DNA of 64,000 nt from Pilaira anomala (lineage: Eukaryota > Mucoromycota > Mucoromycetes > Mucorales > Mucoraceae). The position numbers were made by a program, and so were the translations under genes. The stretch lies in assembly GCA_025716855.1 (NCBI GenBank), contig JAIXMQ010000048.1, positions 124,001 to 188,000 on the forward strand, written 5' to 3'. The notes beneath the pieces are model-generated. The model was not told the origin of the DNA, did no database searches, and worked only from the letters and a program-made list of their open reading frames with translations. Positions 1 to 11,799 of the stretch are shown in pieces; the first letter of the stretch is position 1; each line of letters begins with the position of its first letter.

Positions 1-473
1 GAAAATGATTGGGCAGGACGTTTTATTACTCATATGTTGCACCAATTTATTTAAATCGGTCGATCACTCTCTACACATAATATTAACAAAATTGCATGAA
101 TTAAAAAAGGTATAATAATGATATATGTATAAAATAAATTGTTGTCATTTTCTATTTATTGAGATATTCTTCTTCTAATAATAATCAAAAAAAAATATAT
201 ATAATAAAACCAAATACAATACATGACACTCTCTTAAAAAATATATCTGTGTGTGTGTGTGAGCGAAAATGATATAATAAAAAATCTTTTAATAAAATAT
301 AAATCATATACCTATTTCTTTTTTTTTTTTTTGTTTTTTTTTAAAATTTTTTTTGCAAAGATATGTGTTTTGGTGTTGTATTGTACAAATGTATATGTAT
401 TTTTTTTTTCCAACATAGAAAAAAAATAATAGTAATAGAGAAATGTGTGGATAAAATGGATATAATAAGTAGT
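1..473. other. 3' flank of the cyclin gene, no gene seen
   Basis: AT-rich DNA downstream of the cyclin stop codon. It holds a short GT run near 249-262 and a T-run near 318-352. I see no coding signal and no RNA gene. Confidence 0.5.
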
Positions 474-1611
474 TTAGTGACAAATTCGTTTGTTAATAGA
501 TTCTTCAGAAATCAAGTGTCGTTTCGTGCCAACAGATGGTGGAGACATGATGTCAAATGATACACCAGAATCGTTTCTTTGAAAGGTTTTATCAGTCGTA
601 AGTGACTGAGCTGATGGATCAGGTGGTGGAGACGGGTAGTTACAATTGTTCAATTGAATCGTTCTCGTACCATTACTTGAGGTTAAAGTTGATTGTTCTT
701 GTTGATCTTTAATTATATTTTGTACAGAATCTTCCTGTTGACTCATACTAGTAATATTATTAGGATCATTACTGATAGTATTCTTCAGATCAAGTTGAGA
801 AGAAGATTTATAACTGTTTTCAATATAGCCATGAATTCTTGTATACCAAATGTCAAAAGTAGGTTTACTAATATACAATTGGTAATCAATTAAATTCAAA
901 AAAGCCATTTCCGCAGCATTAATTTCCTTGATATCTAAACCAGTAATTTTAGCCCAAGCCTTGTTATGATAATTTTTATCGTGTAAATATTTTGAAGCGA
1001 CCATAAGGGATGCTAAAAACATGCGTCGTCCGCAGCACATCAAGTCTTCTTGTTTGTTGCTGGTCTGCATGTCCTTGTTTAACTGAGCTCGTTGATAAAG
1101 TTTTTCATGTACTGCTCGTTTGACACGATATATATAGAATAGGCTAATTTGTAAAGTAGAATATGTTGCTTTACTTCGTTTAAAGATTACACTACAAAAT
1201 CCACGAGTTGGCATTACTTTGACTGGTTGTTTATCAGTTAAAAATTTAGGATGCCAGATTGAATCAATCGTATTGGCAAAAGTTTCTAATTATTATTTTT
1301 GAGATTATTATCGTATGCAAATTACTTGATTTTTATTTCTTACCAACTAATTTTTCAATCATAAAAGTACGTTGTTCAACTGATGAATCTAGAAACTGAC
1401 GATATTTTTCACAGGGAAGGTCTTGACCATTATTATTTTGATCCATTTTATTGTATTGAATTTGATTTGTATTGTTGTTATTGTCGTTTTGAGTAATAGG
1501 TGGGTTGGTAATTAAATGATTTACAGCCATTGTGACAGGCACAGCATATGTTGCTGCGGCGGCGGCGGTAATTGACTGTTCATCTGGAAGACGGTATTGA
1601 GCATTTGTCAT
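474..1611 (-). CDS. Pho85-type (PCL) cyclin
   Basis: Two exons, 474..1285 and 1344..1611, joined by a 58-nt intron (GTAAG donor, TAG acceptor), give 359 aa. The cyclin box spans about residues 85-225. It contains a segment rich in aromatic and basic residues around YIYRVKRAVHEKLYQ, a segment FLASLMVASKYLHDK, and a later IDYQLYISKPTFDIWYTRIH. This arrangement is typical of Pcl1/Pcl2-like cyclins that bind the Pho85/CDK5-type kinase at G1/S. The N-terminus (about 80 aa, Ala/Asn/Gln-rich) and the C-terminal 130 aa (Ser/Thr/Pro-rich, ending in SINKRICH) are low-complexity; the tail could be a phosphorylation-controlled degron, which is inference. The start is the only in-frame Met before the first exon opens into T-rich DNA. 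The gene is divergent from the dihydroxyacetone kinase gene. The family call is solid; the exact Pcl subgroup is not. Confidence 0.85.
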
Positions 1612-2392
1612 TTGTTGTTTATAAGATGTATTAAAAGTAACTTGTCTTTTTTTTTTTTCTTTTTTTTCTTCTTGAAGGGTGCTTTAGAAAAAAAAAGGAA
1701 AGAATTTAAAAGACAAAAGTGAAGTGAGATGAAAGAAGTAATTTAGAATAAGGGAAAGAAGTAAAAAAAAAAAGAAATAAAAATATGAGTTTTATAAAAG
1801 GATTTTTTTTTTTTTTCTATTAGGTAAATAAAAAAAAAGAAACGAGTGAGCGCTTGTTAACTGGGTTTGGTAATAAAATGTTTGAAAAGAAATGACCTAT
1901 TTAAAAAGAGGAAAGATCATTGAAAATGGGAAAAGAAGAAAGGGATTAGAGTTTAAATTAGAAAATGTTTCTTTTTAGTAAAGCGTTGCAAGTTTTTTTT
2001 TTTTTGAAAGAGAGTTTTAATTTTTTTTTATACTGTATAAGGATTTTTTTTTTTTTTTTTTTTTTTTTAATACTTGTTTAAAGAACAAAAGGTGAATTAT
2101 TCATCGAGTTGAGTTTAATAAACAAGGAAAAAGAAAAGAAAAAAGGAAAAAAAAAAAAATTGTTACGCAGTTGTAAGAAAATAAAGGAGTCTTTTTCTCT
2201 TTCCATTGGTTCATTTCACACACACTCTCTCTCACCAATAACCTCGTGGCGCAGCAAAAATAAAACAAAACAAAAACAATAGACTGTGACGCAACCTTTG
2301 TGTGCATTACAGGCACACTTTGCGTAACAGCTAAAACTTTTTTTGTTTAATGAGTTTTTGTAAGCTTCTTCTCTTTTTTCTTTAATTAAAAA
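1612..2392. promoter_or_regulatory. Divergent intergenic promoter region, cyclin / DAK
   Basis: This 780-bp gap lies between two genes transcribed away from each other, so it must hold both promoters. It is dominated by A and T runs, including about 26 T near 2044-2069, and CT/CA runs near 2215-2235. No specific factor site could be assigned. Confidence 0.4.
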
Positions 2393-4488
2393 ATGAGTAA
2401 TATCCCAGGTATGACTGTGATTTTAGTTATTGTATTTTATGTATGTATTTTTTTCTTATATCAACAATAATAAATGTGTAGCAAAACATATCATCAATAC
2501 ACCTGAAACTGTACGTGTTTTTTTTTCTCTAAAAGTAAATATATATATATGGTATAATAACATATTTTATGTATATAGCTTGTATCTGAGAGTCTTCAAG
2601 GTTTATGTTATACAAATCCCAATTTACGTCTCCTTGAAAAAGAAAAAGGTATAATAATTATTATAAATACATATGCAAATCACGATATACATAAATTCAG
2701 TTACATAAAAATAGTTGTTTATTATGCTGATATAAAAAAAATGGCGTCGGATCAAGTCACTCTAGTTTCAGGTGGTGGATCAGGTCATGAACCAGGTTTT
2801 GCATCCTATGTAGGCAAACATGGTTTAGCTGCTAGTGTCTCTGGTCATGTATTTGCCTCCCCTTCTTCAAGTCAAGTCTTGGCCGCCATTCAAAAAGTAC
2901 AGTCTCCTCATGGTACTTTAGTGATCACTATGAACTATACGGGTGATTGCTTAAATTTCGGCTTAGCTGTGGAACGTGCCAAGGCGATGGGAATTAAGGT
3001 CGAACTAGTCACGGTAGGTGATGATATTGCCGTGGGTAGAAAAAAGGGGGGTAAAGTAGGTCGTCGTGGATTAGCTGCTACTGCTTTAGCTATCAAATTA
3101 GCTAGTACTTTAGCTTCAAATGGAGCTAGTTTGGAAAAAGTTAAAGACATGGTTCAATATACTGTGAATCATGCTGCCACTTTAGGTGCTGCCTTTAATC
3201 ATTGTCATGTTCCCGGTTCTTCTTCTTTTAGTTCATTATCTCCTCAAGAATTAGAACTTGGTATGGGTATTCATAACGAAACAGGCTTTAAAAAGATAGA
3301 GATGATGCCTGCAAAGCAACTTATTTCAGATATGATGACACTCTTACTGGATCAAAAGGATGAAGATCGTGCCTATTTAGAGTTACCGGATGATAAAAAG
3401 ACACCTGTTGTTTTACTTGTAAATAATTTAGGCGGTATTGCTCAAATTGAATTAAATATCGTAGTAAAAGAAGCTGTTGATTATTTAGTTGGTTTACCTC
3501 AAGTACAACTTGAACGTGTCTTGGTTGGTCCTTTTTTGACGAGTTTAAATATGCCTGGCTTTTCTATCACTTTGGTTGCTGTAAATAATCAAGTATTACA
3601 ATTGTTGGATCAAAAGACTGAATTTCCTGCTTGGCCATCTATTGCTGCTGTATCTTTTTCTACCGAGATTTATGGAAAAGTGTCTGATGAAATTGAAACA
3701 AAGGATACAATAGGTGATGCAGGACAAGGTAATAATAATAATCTCAAGTCATCTTGTTATAAAAAAAAATTAATACTTTTAATAGTTTCAGATTCAAAGT
3801 CGTTTGAAGCAGCTATTCGTGGGGCAACGCAGGCTGTAATTGAAGCTGAACCTCGTATTACGGATTATGATACTATCTTGGGCGATGGTGATTGTGGACA
3901 GACATTAAAGACTGCAGCACTTGGTAAAAGAAGAAGAAAAAAAAAAAATTTGTATAACCATCGTGATTTTTTTTTTTTGTCTAAGCTAACTTGTGTGTAT
4001 TCTAAATAGCAATTCTTGATGCACTTGATAGTTATCCACTTTCATCTGGTCCAAAGACTATATTAGCTATTGCGGATACGATTGAACATTCAGTCGGAGG
4101 TACATCTTCAGCAATTTATTGTATCTTTTTTAATGCTTTAGCCAGTGGATTAATCAAATATGCAAAACCAAGCGTGGATGGATCTGTTTGGGTTGCAGCA
4201 GCACGTCATGCATTAAATACCTTGATGACCTATACAAAAGCACGTGTAGGTGATCGTACACTTATGGATACACTTTGCCCATTTATTGAGACTTTAAATT
4301 CACAAGGTACTAACCTTTCTGAAGCAATCAAGGCTGCTCGTCAAGGTTCTGAAACAACCAATAATTTGTCTGCTAAATTAGGTCGTACCTCTTACCTTTC
4401 AAACGATAAAGTACTTGAATCCGATGTGCCTGATGCTGGTGCATATGGTTTAGCCGAATTATTAACTGGCATGGCTCAACAATTATAA
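2393..4488 (+). CDS. DAK1: Dihydroxyacetone kinase
   Basis: Six exons (2393..2408, 2482..2510, 2579..2648, 2715..3728, 3786..3923, 4010..4488) give 581 aa, the usual length for the single-chain eukaryotic enzyme. It phosphorylates dihydroxyacetone (or glyceraldehyde) with ATP in the cytosol, which detoxifies dihydroxyacetone and feeds glycerol carbon into glycolysis. The N-terminal K domain has GGGSGHEP at residues 58-65 and the GMGIHNE segment whose His225 corresponds to the histidine that binds the substrate covalently. The C-terminal L domain (from about residue 380) carries the GDGDCG Mg-ATP motif and the ARVGDRTLMD segment. The first exon is only 16 coding nt; it was chosen because frames close exactly and the product starts MSNIPAKHIINTPE, matching the family N-terminus. 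The protein ends in QQL, so no peroxisomal signal is evident. Confidence 0.95.
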
Positions 4489-4614
4489 CAACTTTTTTTT
4501 TTCCCACATACATTATAAAATTAATAAATATATATATATATATATTTTTTTATATCACACAATTTGTATACATCAAAAGTAAGATGTATATATATATAAA
4601 AGGAAGGGGGGGTA
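4489..4614. other. Convergent 3' ends of DAK and the Ert1-type gene
   Basis: Only 126 bp separate the two stop codons. The gap holds a TA repeat at about 4527-4544 and a second one near 4590; no terminator motif is distinguishable. Confidence 0.4.
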
Positions 4615-6254
4615 TTATGAATCTATTGGTAAAAAATTGCCTATAATCGCAGTCTATAAATCAGAAAAGTTAGTAAATAGAAATTTTTCTTTATTTATAC
4701 ACATTTTTATTACCGGACTATCATAAAAAAGGAAAGTTAGTGTGTTATTTTGGAGCAACAAAGAAAAAAAAAAAACTTACATGTTAAATTTATCTCTTCT
4801 CACGGTAAAAGAAAAGCAACATGACATGGATATACTCTTTTTCTTTTTAGGCAGTTCTTCATCAGGTTGTAATTGATAGTTTAATAAACAAGTTGTTAAT
4901 ACTGCCTTTTGTTTTGGATCAAACGCAATATTTCCATATTTCTAAAAGAGAATGAGTATTTACGTCTATTCAATACAAGGTCACATGACTTATTACCTCC
5001 CAATAATTCACACTGGAATCTTCAGCCATAATTTCATAAATACATAATTGACCCTAAAAAAAAATATATATAAGAGTATGAAATTAAACTTTTTTTTTTA
5101 TTGTTATTTACTTACATCACGTAATTTGTCAAATGGCACATTAATTAAATCCGCAAACTCTTTATTTCCTTTATAAATCTCACCCGTTCTTCTCCATAAA
5201 CAAGCAGGTATGGCCATGGCGCTAAATACTCGATCGTAATCCAATAATAATCTTTCGAACGCTTCTTCCACTAGTATTAAATCAATGTCCGTCAAAGACT
5301 GTGCTACATCACGGAAAGTGGGACGGAAAGTGCCCATAACATTTAAAATACGTTGTCGACTGTCAGATGACATACTAAAAAAAAAAATGTTTAGAAGAAG
5401 GGAGCGAGAGAGAGAGAGAGAGAGAATCATAAATAACAATTTTTGTTCTTACTGTTGTTCTATGTATCGTTGAAGTCGCGCGTAACCACTTACATAATTA
5501 TAAGGTTTTAAAAATCCTGCTTGATATTTCGCATTAATTACTTCATTTAATCGATCTTCCAAGTTGCCATCTTTTGGGTCAGCCGCAGTTAAAAAGAACT
5601 GATCTTGTACATCGTTTCTTTTTGACATGTCATCGATAAATTCACTAAATAAAATAATAGGAGGAAGAGAGGGGGAAAAAAAAGAAGAGAAAGAGAGAAA
5701 AAAGAAAAGAAAAAGAATTATATAAATTATTTAAAAATACAGAAATAGCGGGCATTATAAATACCTTAAAATATGAACTTCTCCACCATTGTCAAGTGGA
5801 TTCATTAATGTTGTTGGCGTCGGAGTCATCTCTGTTTGTGTGTGTCGTTTTATGTTATGAGTAAGTAATATATATATATACATGTTTTTTTTTCTTTACT
5901 AACCTTCACTGCTTTCACTACAACTACTACTACTATGCTTTCTTTTTTCGTGACTCTGTACTTTTTTAACTGAATTCGATTTAGGTTCGTCATAACACAT
6001 CGATCCAATATTTCTTTTTAAACATCGTTGACAAGGTCGTCCTACTAAATCATATTGGCTAAAAAAGTTCAATTCATTTTTAATATTATTCATTACCTTC
6101 GTCACAAGTCATATGAGATCGTCTGCAAAATACGCACGCTAATAAAAAGAAACTACACGTATTAATTATAAAGACTGTAAATCAAATCATATATCGTTTA
6201 ATAAATCAAACCTAATGACACCTTTTTTCTTTTAGATTTTGTATCTGTTTCCAT
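4615..6254 (-). CDS. ERT1: Ert1/Rds2-family Zn2Cys6 transcription factor with PAS-like domain
   Basis: Ten exons (4615..4653, 4714..4717, 4781..4941, 4997..5053, 5116..5374, 5453..5644, 5765..5831, 5904..6041, 6097..6138, 6212..6254) give 333 aa. Family members are DNA-binding regulators of gluconeogenesis and non-fermentable carbon use in the nucleus. The zinc cluster is complete, with Cys16, 19, 26, 32, 35 and 44 and the core CRRSHMTCDEGRPCQRC. A basic tract precedes it. The C-terminal half matches the family's PAS-like region: RTGEIYKGNKEFADLINVPF, then GQLCIYEIMAEDSSVNYWE, then CCFSFTVRRDKFNIP and GNFLP at the end. The last two motifs are joined only through a 4-nt exon (4714..4717). Without it the protein stops right after RRDKFNM. 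Length is shorter than yeast homologues because the central linker is small. Confidence 0.9.
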
Positions 6255-7319
6255 TATTGTAAGTATATTTTATTGAAAGTAAAAAAGAAAGAAAGAAGAA
6301 GAAAAAAGGAAAAAAAAAAAAAAACTCTTTTTTAAAAATCTTACACTGTACACACGCACTTTTTTCGGATATTCAATCGAATTCTCTCATTAAGGAAAGT
6401 GCTTAAATTTATAAATGGGGAAGGAATCGTTATTTTTATTTATTAGCGTACATTTCTTTTTATATTTTTCAAGACAAGACAATGCATAAGAAGAAAAAAG
6501 GTATAATTACACTATTCAGAATATAAGAATAATATCTCTTTTAAAAATCAAACAACTTTTATTCAAGAATAAAAAAGAACAGAGTAAATTAAATCTGTTG
6601 CTAAGATACGAATTTAGTATGTCAATTTAAGCAAAATTATCTCTTTGATGTAAAAAATAAATAAATAAGTAACCTTCATGAATCGAGATGTTTATCTCTT
6701 TTTTTTTTTTTCAAGAAAACAATGATCTAAATCAACTAACTACAACCTTGGTATAATAATCATAACAATAATTTCTGCAGAGTATACAAGAAACGAAAAG
6801 AGCTTTGAACAACGTGATAAAATAATTTTTGATTGGTTTTGCTAGGACACACAATTTTGAAGTCTTAAAAAGGGTATTTCTACTCGTATATATTAGCCAA
6901 CATGTGACCTCAGCTGTAACTATAGAATCAATTGAGGCTAGAGCCTTAAAGCTAAAAAGTTACATGTGTGTATCACAGCTTGGCTTACAAGTAGTACCAA
7001 GTGTAACAATAAGCTGTCTTTTTTAAGCACGGGTCGAATTTTATTGTTTTAATTAACTTGATGCCTTTTTACATAGTTTATCTTATCTCGTTATTACTTG
7101 ATGCTGCATTATTTCGTCATTCTTCAATAAATAAATACTAAAAAAAAAAAAAAAAAAAAAAAATGCATTATGTTGTAGTTGGTTGAATAACTACACATTC
7201 TCTTTCGTGCTTTTATAATATTTATATTCTTGAATAAAATGCAGGATGAATGAATTAATGCTTCAATTGTTTTTTATTAAAATAATTATTAGAAAAAAAG
7301 AAAAAAAAAAAAGAAAGAG

Positions 7320-7354
<35 letters not shown>

Positions 7355-7400
7355 TAAAGGATGTGTATTGTTGTGTGTATATATATATATATATTTTAGA
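6255..7400. other. Intergenic, no gene seen
   Basis: Promoter side of the Ert1-type gene and 3' flank of the next gene. It holds a run of about 22 A (7141-7163), an AAT trinucleotide repeat of about 11 units (7322-7355) and a TA repeat (7378-7393). The one 65-codon open frame (6829-7026) has no recognisable content. Confidence 0.5.
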
Positions 7401-8835
7401 TTAAGAAGGAAAGCACAGGACTCTACCTTTCACAAGTGGTTCATATCTATTAGCTAACTTTACTACAAAAGGAGGTGATATACAAAAGGCAATAGTACCA
7501 CTTGTTTGTCCATCTTCATCTTCCATTAAATTCGAATCAAATGGTTGTAAACCTTCTCTCACATCAACGGCAGTAATACATTCTTCTTGTCCTTTAATTG
7601 CAGAACCTAAACAAATCGTATCTTCTACTAATTGACGTAACTTTTTCCCGTATTCATTTGCTGCAGCAGCAGTAGTAGTTATATGATGACTACTACTACT
7701 TAAACTACTACTACTACTACTACTCATGCTAGTATGCTTCATAGCAGAAGAAGATAATAAATAAGCAGGATATGCTTTTTGTAATCCACGATATAAATGA
7801 TGCCAATTACGATCCACACATTTTTTCCAAGTTTGTTCAATATCACTCTTTGGATCTGACTTGTTTTTAACGACTAGCATACTTAATTCTTGACGTAATC
7901 TAGTAGAATAAAATGGAGAGGTATCGTATTGATCAAACCAATTAGATAATTCTAAAAATTCTGGATTACAAACTAATCCAGGAAATATGTTTATATTTAA
8001 GTTTTGTACAAGCACGTCCATCATGAATTTTTCTGTCAACATTAGAATTCGCTCTGGAGGTAATGGTCTTCCTAATTGATCAATCGAAGGTCCTAAATTA
8101 AGCCAAAGTGTACTCAACTTTTCTGTCGTTAATTCGGGTTCTGCATGAGGTAATAACTCACAAGCTAAAACATGAATCGATTGCTTTAATTCCAATAGTT
8201 TTTTTGCTATACTCGAGGGATCATCATCTGAAGAACGCACTGAACGTAAATGAACTTGGTAATTACTCTTTAAAACGTCCATATCGTGTGTACGTTGTTC
8301 AATTTTCTTTCGAGTCTTTATCACTTGTTCCCCAAGCTTTTCTACATCCATTCGGTACATTGCCTTTTGTGCATCTAATTCCTTTAATAATGTACGTTGT
8401 TGACTAATTATTTGTTGAATGTTGATCGAATTATTACTGGACATGGATAAAGTCCTTGTTAATTTAGATTGAATAGAGGCTAACAGTTTGTTTATATATA
8501 CTTGTATTAATACATGTTAAGAATAATATATAAAAGAGGGGGGGGGGAAAGGCAGATTAGGGTTAATTTATTTTACCTGTATCTGATTGATGATTACCGT
8601 GTGCTTCTAAAGAAGAAGTTCTATTAGGTCCTTCAGACATTACAAAACTTTGTTGAGAGCTAGCTATACTTGTAGAGCTTTGATATGTATTATGTTTAGA
8701 TAAGGCAGGGTCAGACAAAGACATTGATGAAACTGAAGAAGCCATTGTCTTCTTTTTTGGTTTCTTTTGAAATAATCTTGATATTCTACCCACCGTTTTG
8801 TTTTTCGTTTTCTCTTGAGTCTCCAACTCGTTCAT
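7401..8835 (-). CDS. Uncharacterised coiled-coil protein
   Basis: Two exons (7401..8479 and 8577..8835) give 445 aa. I do not recognise the family. Residues 1-90 are basic then Ser-rich (RISRLFQKKPKKK, then SSVSSMSLSDP). About residues 105-165 form a likely coiled coil (IISQQRTLLKELDAQKAMYR and on). The next ~200 residues look globular and mostly helical, with conspicuous aromatics (WFDQYDTSPFYSTRLRQEL; WHHLYRGLQKAYPAYLL). A Ser homopolymer near residue 330 is coded by an AGT/AGC repeat, followed by an acidic EDEDG loop. No transmembrane segment or signal peptide. The intron removes 97 nt with an exact phase match, and the first exon was included because its basic stretch is uninterrupted. 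A scaffold or trafficking role is only a guess. Confidence 0.75.
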
Positions 8836-8987
8836 CCTCTTTTTTTTTTTTTGTTTTTTTTTTATGTATTTTTTCTGAAATGTAAAGTATAAATGTATTA
8901 AAAGAGACAAAGAAAAAAGAAAAAAGAAAACGCAATTATCTTCAAAAGTAATATTAAATACTGTTTTTAAAAGTCAGTTTTTTTGTG

Positions 8988-9020
<33 letters not shown>

Positions 9021-9443
9021 AAGTGCATTTCATTTTGTTCCAGGCAAAAAAGCCTTTACCAATCATTTCATTATTATCAGGCTATCATTTCTTTCTTTCT
9101 CTCTCTCTCTCTCGTCTTATACTATTGCTAACTGTATGTTAAATACACTCTTCTTCTTCTTAAGGTGGCTATGTATGAATACACATGACCCTGTCTTTTT
9201 TTAAAAAAAAAAATATCCATCATTACAAACCGAAGAAAGCAAATGATTTACAGTTCATCTTTAAATGAAACAGCTGCTTGTCACTCTATTTTTCATGCAA
9301 GTCATATTTTATTGCCTACTCTCATCTAGATTACATAGCTATCCTGTCAAACCGAAATATCCTCTCTTGAAAAAAGAAACCACACACTGGGGTTTTATTT
9401 GATACATTTATTCAATTTTTTTTTTTGTGGGGTTATTGTTTTA
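8836..9443. other. Intergenic, no gene seen
   Basis: Contains a run of about 31 T (8989-9019) and a CT repeat (9092-9113). The rest is unremarkable AT-rich promoter/3' flank DNA. Confidence 0.5.
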
Positions 9444-9922
9444 TTACATGAAATCATCATAATCATCGTAGCCGTTATCGACATAAGAATCATCTGCAGC
9501 AGAGTTTTTACCTGCAGCAGATAACTGAGGCTTACCCTTACCCTTACCCTTCTTGAGGGCTTCCTTTGCAACTCTTTGCTTTTCGTTAGCAATCACAGTT
9601 AAAGAGGCAGCTACCTTTTTGACTTCAGTATCCTTTAAAGGTACAGCAATATCACGTAATAATTCATCAATGAACCAACCATAGTTGATGGATTTCTATA
9701 TTTACAACAAAAAAAAAATTAGTATTATGTAAAAAAAAAAAAAAAAAAAAAACCAGCATCTTTATATTACTTACAGAACCAACAGTAATCACATCAACTA
9801 CACGCTTACGATAAGCATCCATTTCGACACGATTTCTAGGCATACATTCCTCGAGGGGTTTATTCTTCATGTCATCTATTTTTACAATAGAGCATCAGAA
9901 AAAAAAAATAGCCCGTTTTTAT

Positions 9923-9954
<32 letters not shown>

Positions 9955-10432
9955 TTCCCTTTTTACTTACCAACAGAAACACCAGCGAAAAGATCAGTAG
10001 CGTTCATCATATCAGCTTCTAATTCTAAACGACGCATACGTTCTTTACGCTCATAAGCATCTTCTTCTGTCTCCTCTTCTTCCTCGTCTTCACCAGCCAA
10101 CTTCTTTGCTTCCAACTCCTTCTTCTTTTGTTCTTCAGCAGCCAACTTTTCAGCAATCTTTTGTTTCAAAGGGACCTTCTTTTTAATAACAGGTGCGGCT
10201 TTCTTGGTTTCTGGCTTTTCTTCGTCGTCAGAGTCCTCCCAAGATTCCTTGACATCGTCTTCGACATCCTCATCATCCCACTTGTTATTTTTGGGAATAA
10301 CAACTTCTACCTTGACATCAATATCTTCTTCCTCTAAAAAAAAAAAAGGGAGAGAGACAACAATTTTCTCTTTTAATTTTTTTTTTTCGACTATTGTTAT
10401 AAAACCTGTCAAAGCTTACCCCAATCACTCAT
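9444..10432 (-). CDS. HCR1: Translation initiation factor eIF3 subunit j
   Basis: Four exons (9444..9695, 9775..9875, 9971..10333, 10420..10432) give 242 aa. eIF3j is a loosely bound eIF3 subunit that contacts the 40S decoding site and helps mRNA recruitment and recycling. The start MSDWEEEDIDVKV is the conserved acidic N-terminus with its Trp. It is followed by a Lys/Glu-rich coiled coil (IAEKLAAEEQKKKELEAKK) and the ERKERMRRLELEADMMNATD stretch. The C-terminus has a Lys/Gly tract (KKGKGKGK) and ends in acidic/Tyr YDDYDDFM, as in other family members. The first exon carries only 13 coding nt. The third intron (toward the 3' end) holds a T-run of about 22; the second holds a CA repeat. Confidence 0.93.
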
Positions 10433-10546
10433 ATTATTTTTAAAAAAAAAAAAAACGCGAATAAGTTTAAAGAAAACCAGAAAAATAATAAAAATAAAAA
10501 ATATTTTTTTTTTTATACAAGGTCATGACTTGCTTTTTGGATCCAA

Positions 10547-11799
10547 TCAAAAGTTTATTTTTTGCTGTTGCTGTTGTTGTTGTTGGGCTTCTTGAGAAGC
10601 AGAACGAAATAAGTTGGCAACACCTTTTAATTTCATAAAGGAAATACAAAAAGATTGTATTTCAACAAAGTAATCTTTCATTGGTATAATTTTCTTTTCT
10701 AATAAAGATTGAATGAACCTTGTCACTTGCTTCACCTGTCGATCCTTGGCTGGTCCTTCTTCTAATTCATCACATGATCGAATACTGTTGGATATATAAT
10801 AATGTATAAATTCAGGTGAAAGTTGAATATTATTCACCAATATATGATGAATTACTTCAAGTGAATGTATCGTAATTCTTGAACTTAATAACGCATCGAG
10901 ATATCTAATGTATGTATTTAACAATCAAGGTAAAAAAGGATTCATTATACTTTAACTTACAATTTGGATTGTTCTGATCTTAATAAACTCGGTACAATAT
11001 CAAGTGCAAGAAACTGGTTTAAATCAATCAATTGATTAATTTGATCTGGTGCAATATATTCAGTTAGAGGATAATTCGATAACTTTTCCATCCTTAATTT
11101 CTCATTTTCTTTCAACGTTAATATTCGTGTACACGCATCTGATAATAATAAACATATATTTTCATCCAGTACAACAGTATTCCTATTTGCTTTTTAGTAT
11201 ACGATTTTTTTTTTTTCCCTTTATATATACATTTATATACTTTACGGATCATCAATCAAACGTGTTACTTTTAATCGAAGTGTATCTATAACATTTGGCG
11301 CTTCTTCTAATGGTGGTAATAAATTATCTGGATCATCACATACATCTTCAGGTGTTCGATTATCCAACTATGAAACACAAACAGAAAAAAAAAAAGGGTA
11401 AATTTCTAAAATAGTACAAATCTTTTTTCTGTTCCCTTTACACTAGACAAGTCTTCTTCTAAAATACAATATACAAACTGTTTTTCCAAGGTAGAAAAAG
11501 GTTGTGTAGTTTCAGCCAATTGTAAAAAAAACGTCAAGAAAGGGTTATGATCAAGAGGTAGATTAGAGTAATGAGCGTATAAAATATAAAGTATTGATAA
11601 ACGTTTGCTTTGATTCTATTTGAAAAAAAAAAAAAAAAAAAATTGATAAGATGACGTGTCTATTTTTTCGCTTTACTTTCTTTCTTACTTGACACTCTTC
11701 TAATTCTAACCAAACATTACAAGCTGCTGTAAACGAATCTTTTTCGTCTTGCTCTGAAACAAACTGTTGATATATTTCTGAAAACGTCTTGGCAGCCAT
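10547..11799 (-). CDS. CNOT11: CCR4-NOT complex subunit 11
   Basis: Five exons (10547..10904, 10961..11182, 11246..11367, 11442..11615, 11689..11799) give 328 aa. CNOT11 joins CNOT10 on the N-terminus of CNOT1 in the CCR4-NOT deadenylase. The C-terminal third is diagnostic. It runs from FLALDIVPSLLRSEQ through SLEVIHHILVNNIQLSPEFI, YISNSIRSCDEL and FIQSLLEKKIIPMKDYFVEI to QSFCISFMKLKGVANLFR, a block that parallels the conserved tail of animal CNOT11. It ends in a Gln run coded by CAA/CAG repeats. The N-terminus begins MAAKTFSEIYQQFVSEQ. Only 114 bp separate its stop from the eIF3j start, same strand. The subunit is missing from budding yeast, so its presence argues for an early-diverging fungal lineage. 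Confidence 0.88.

Noticed and set aside
9530..9551. Telomere-like TTACCC repeat
   Set aside because: It is three units inside the eIF3j gene and encodes the Lys-Gly tract; not a telomere.
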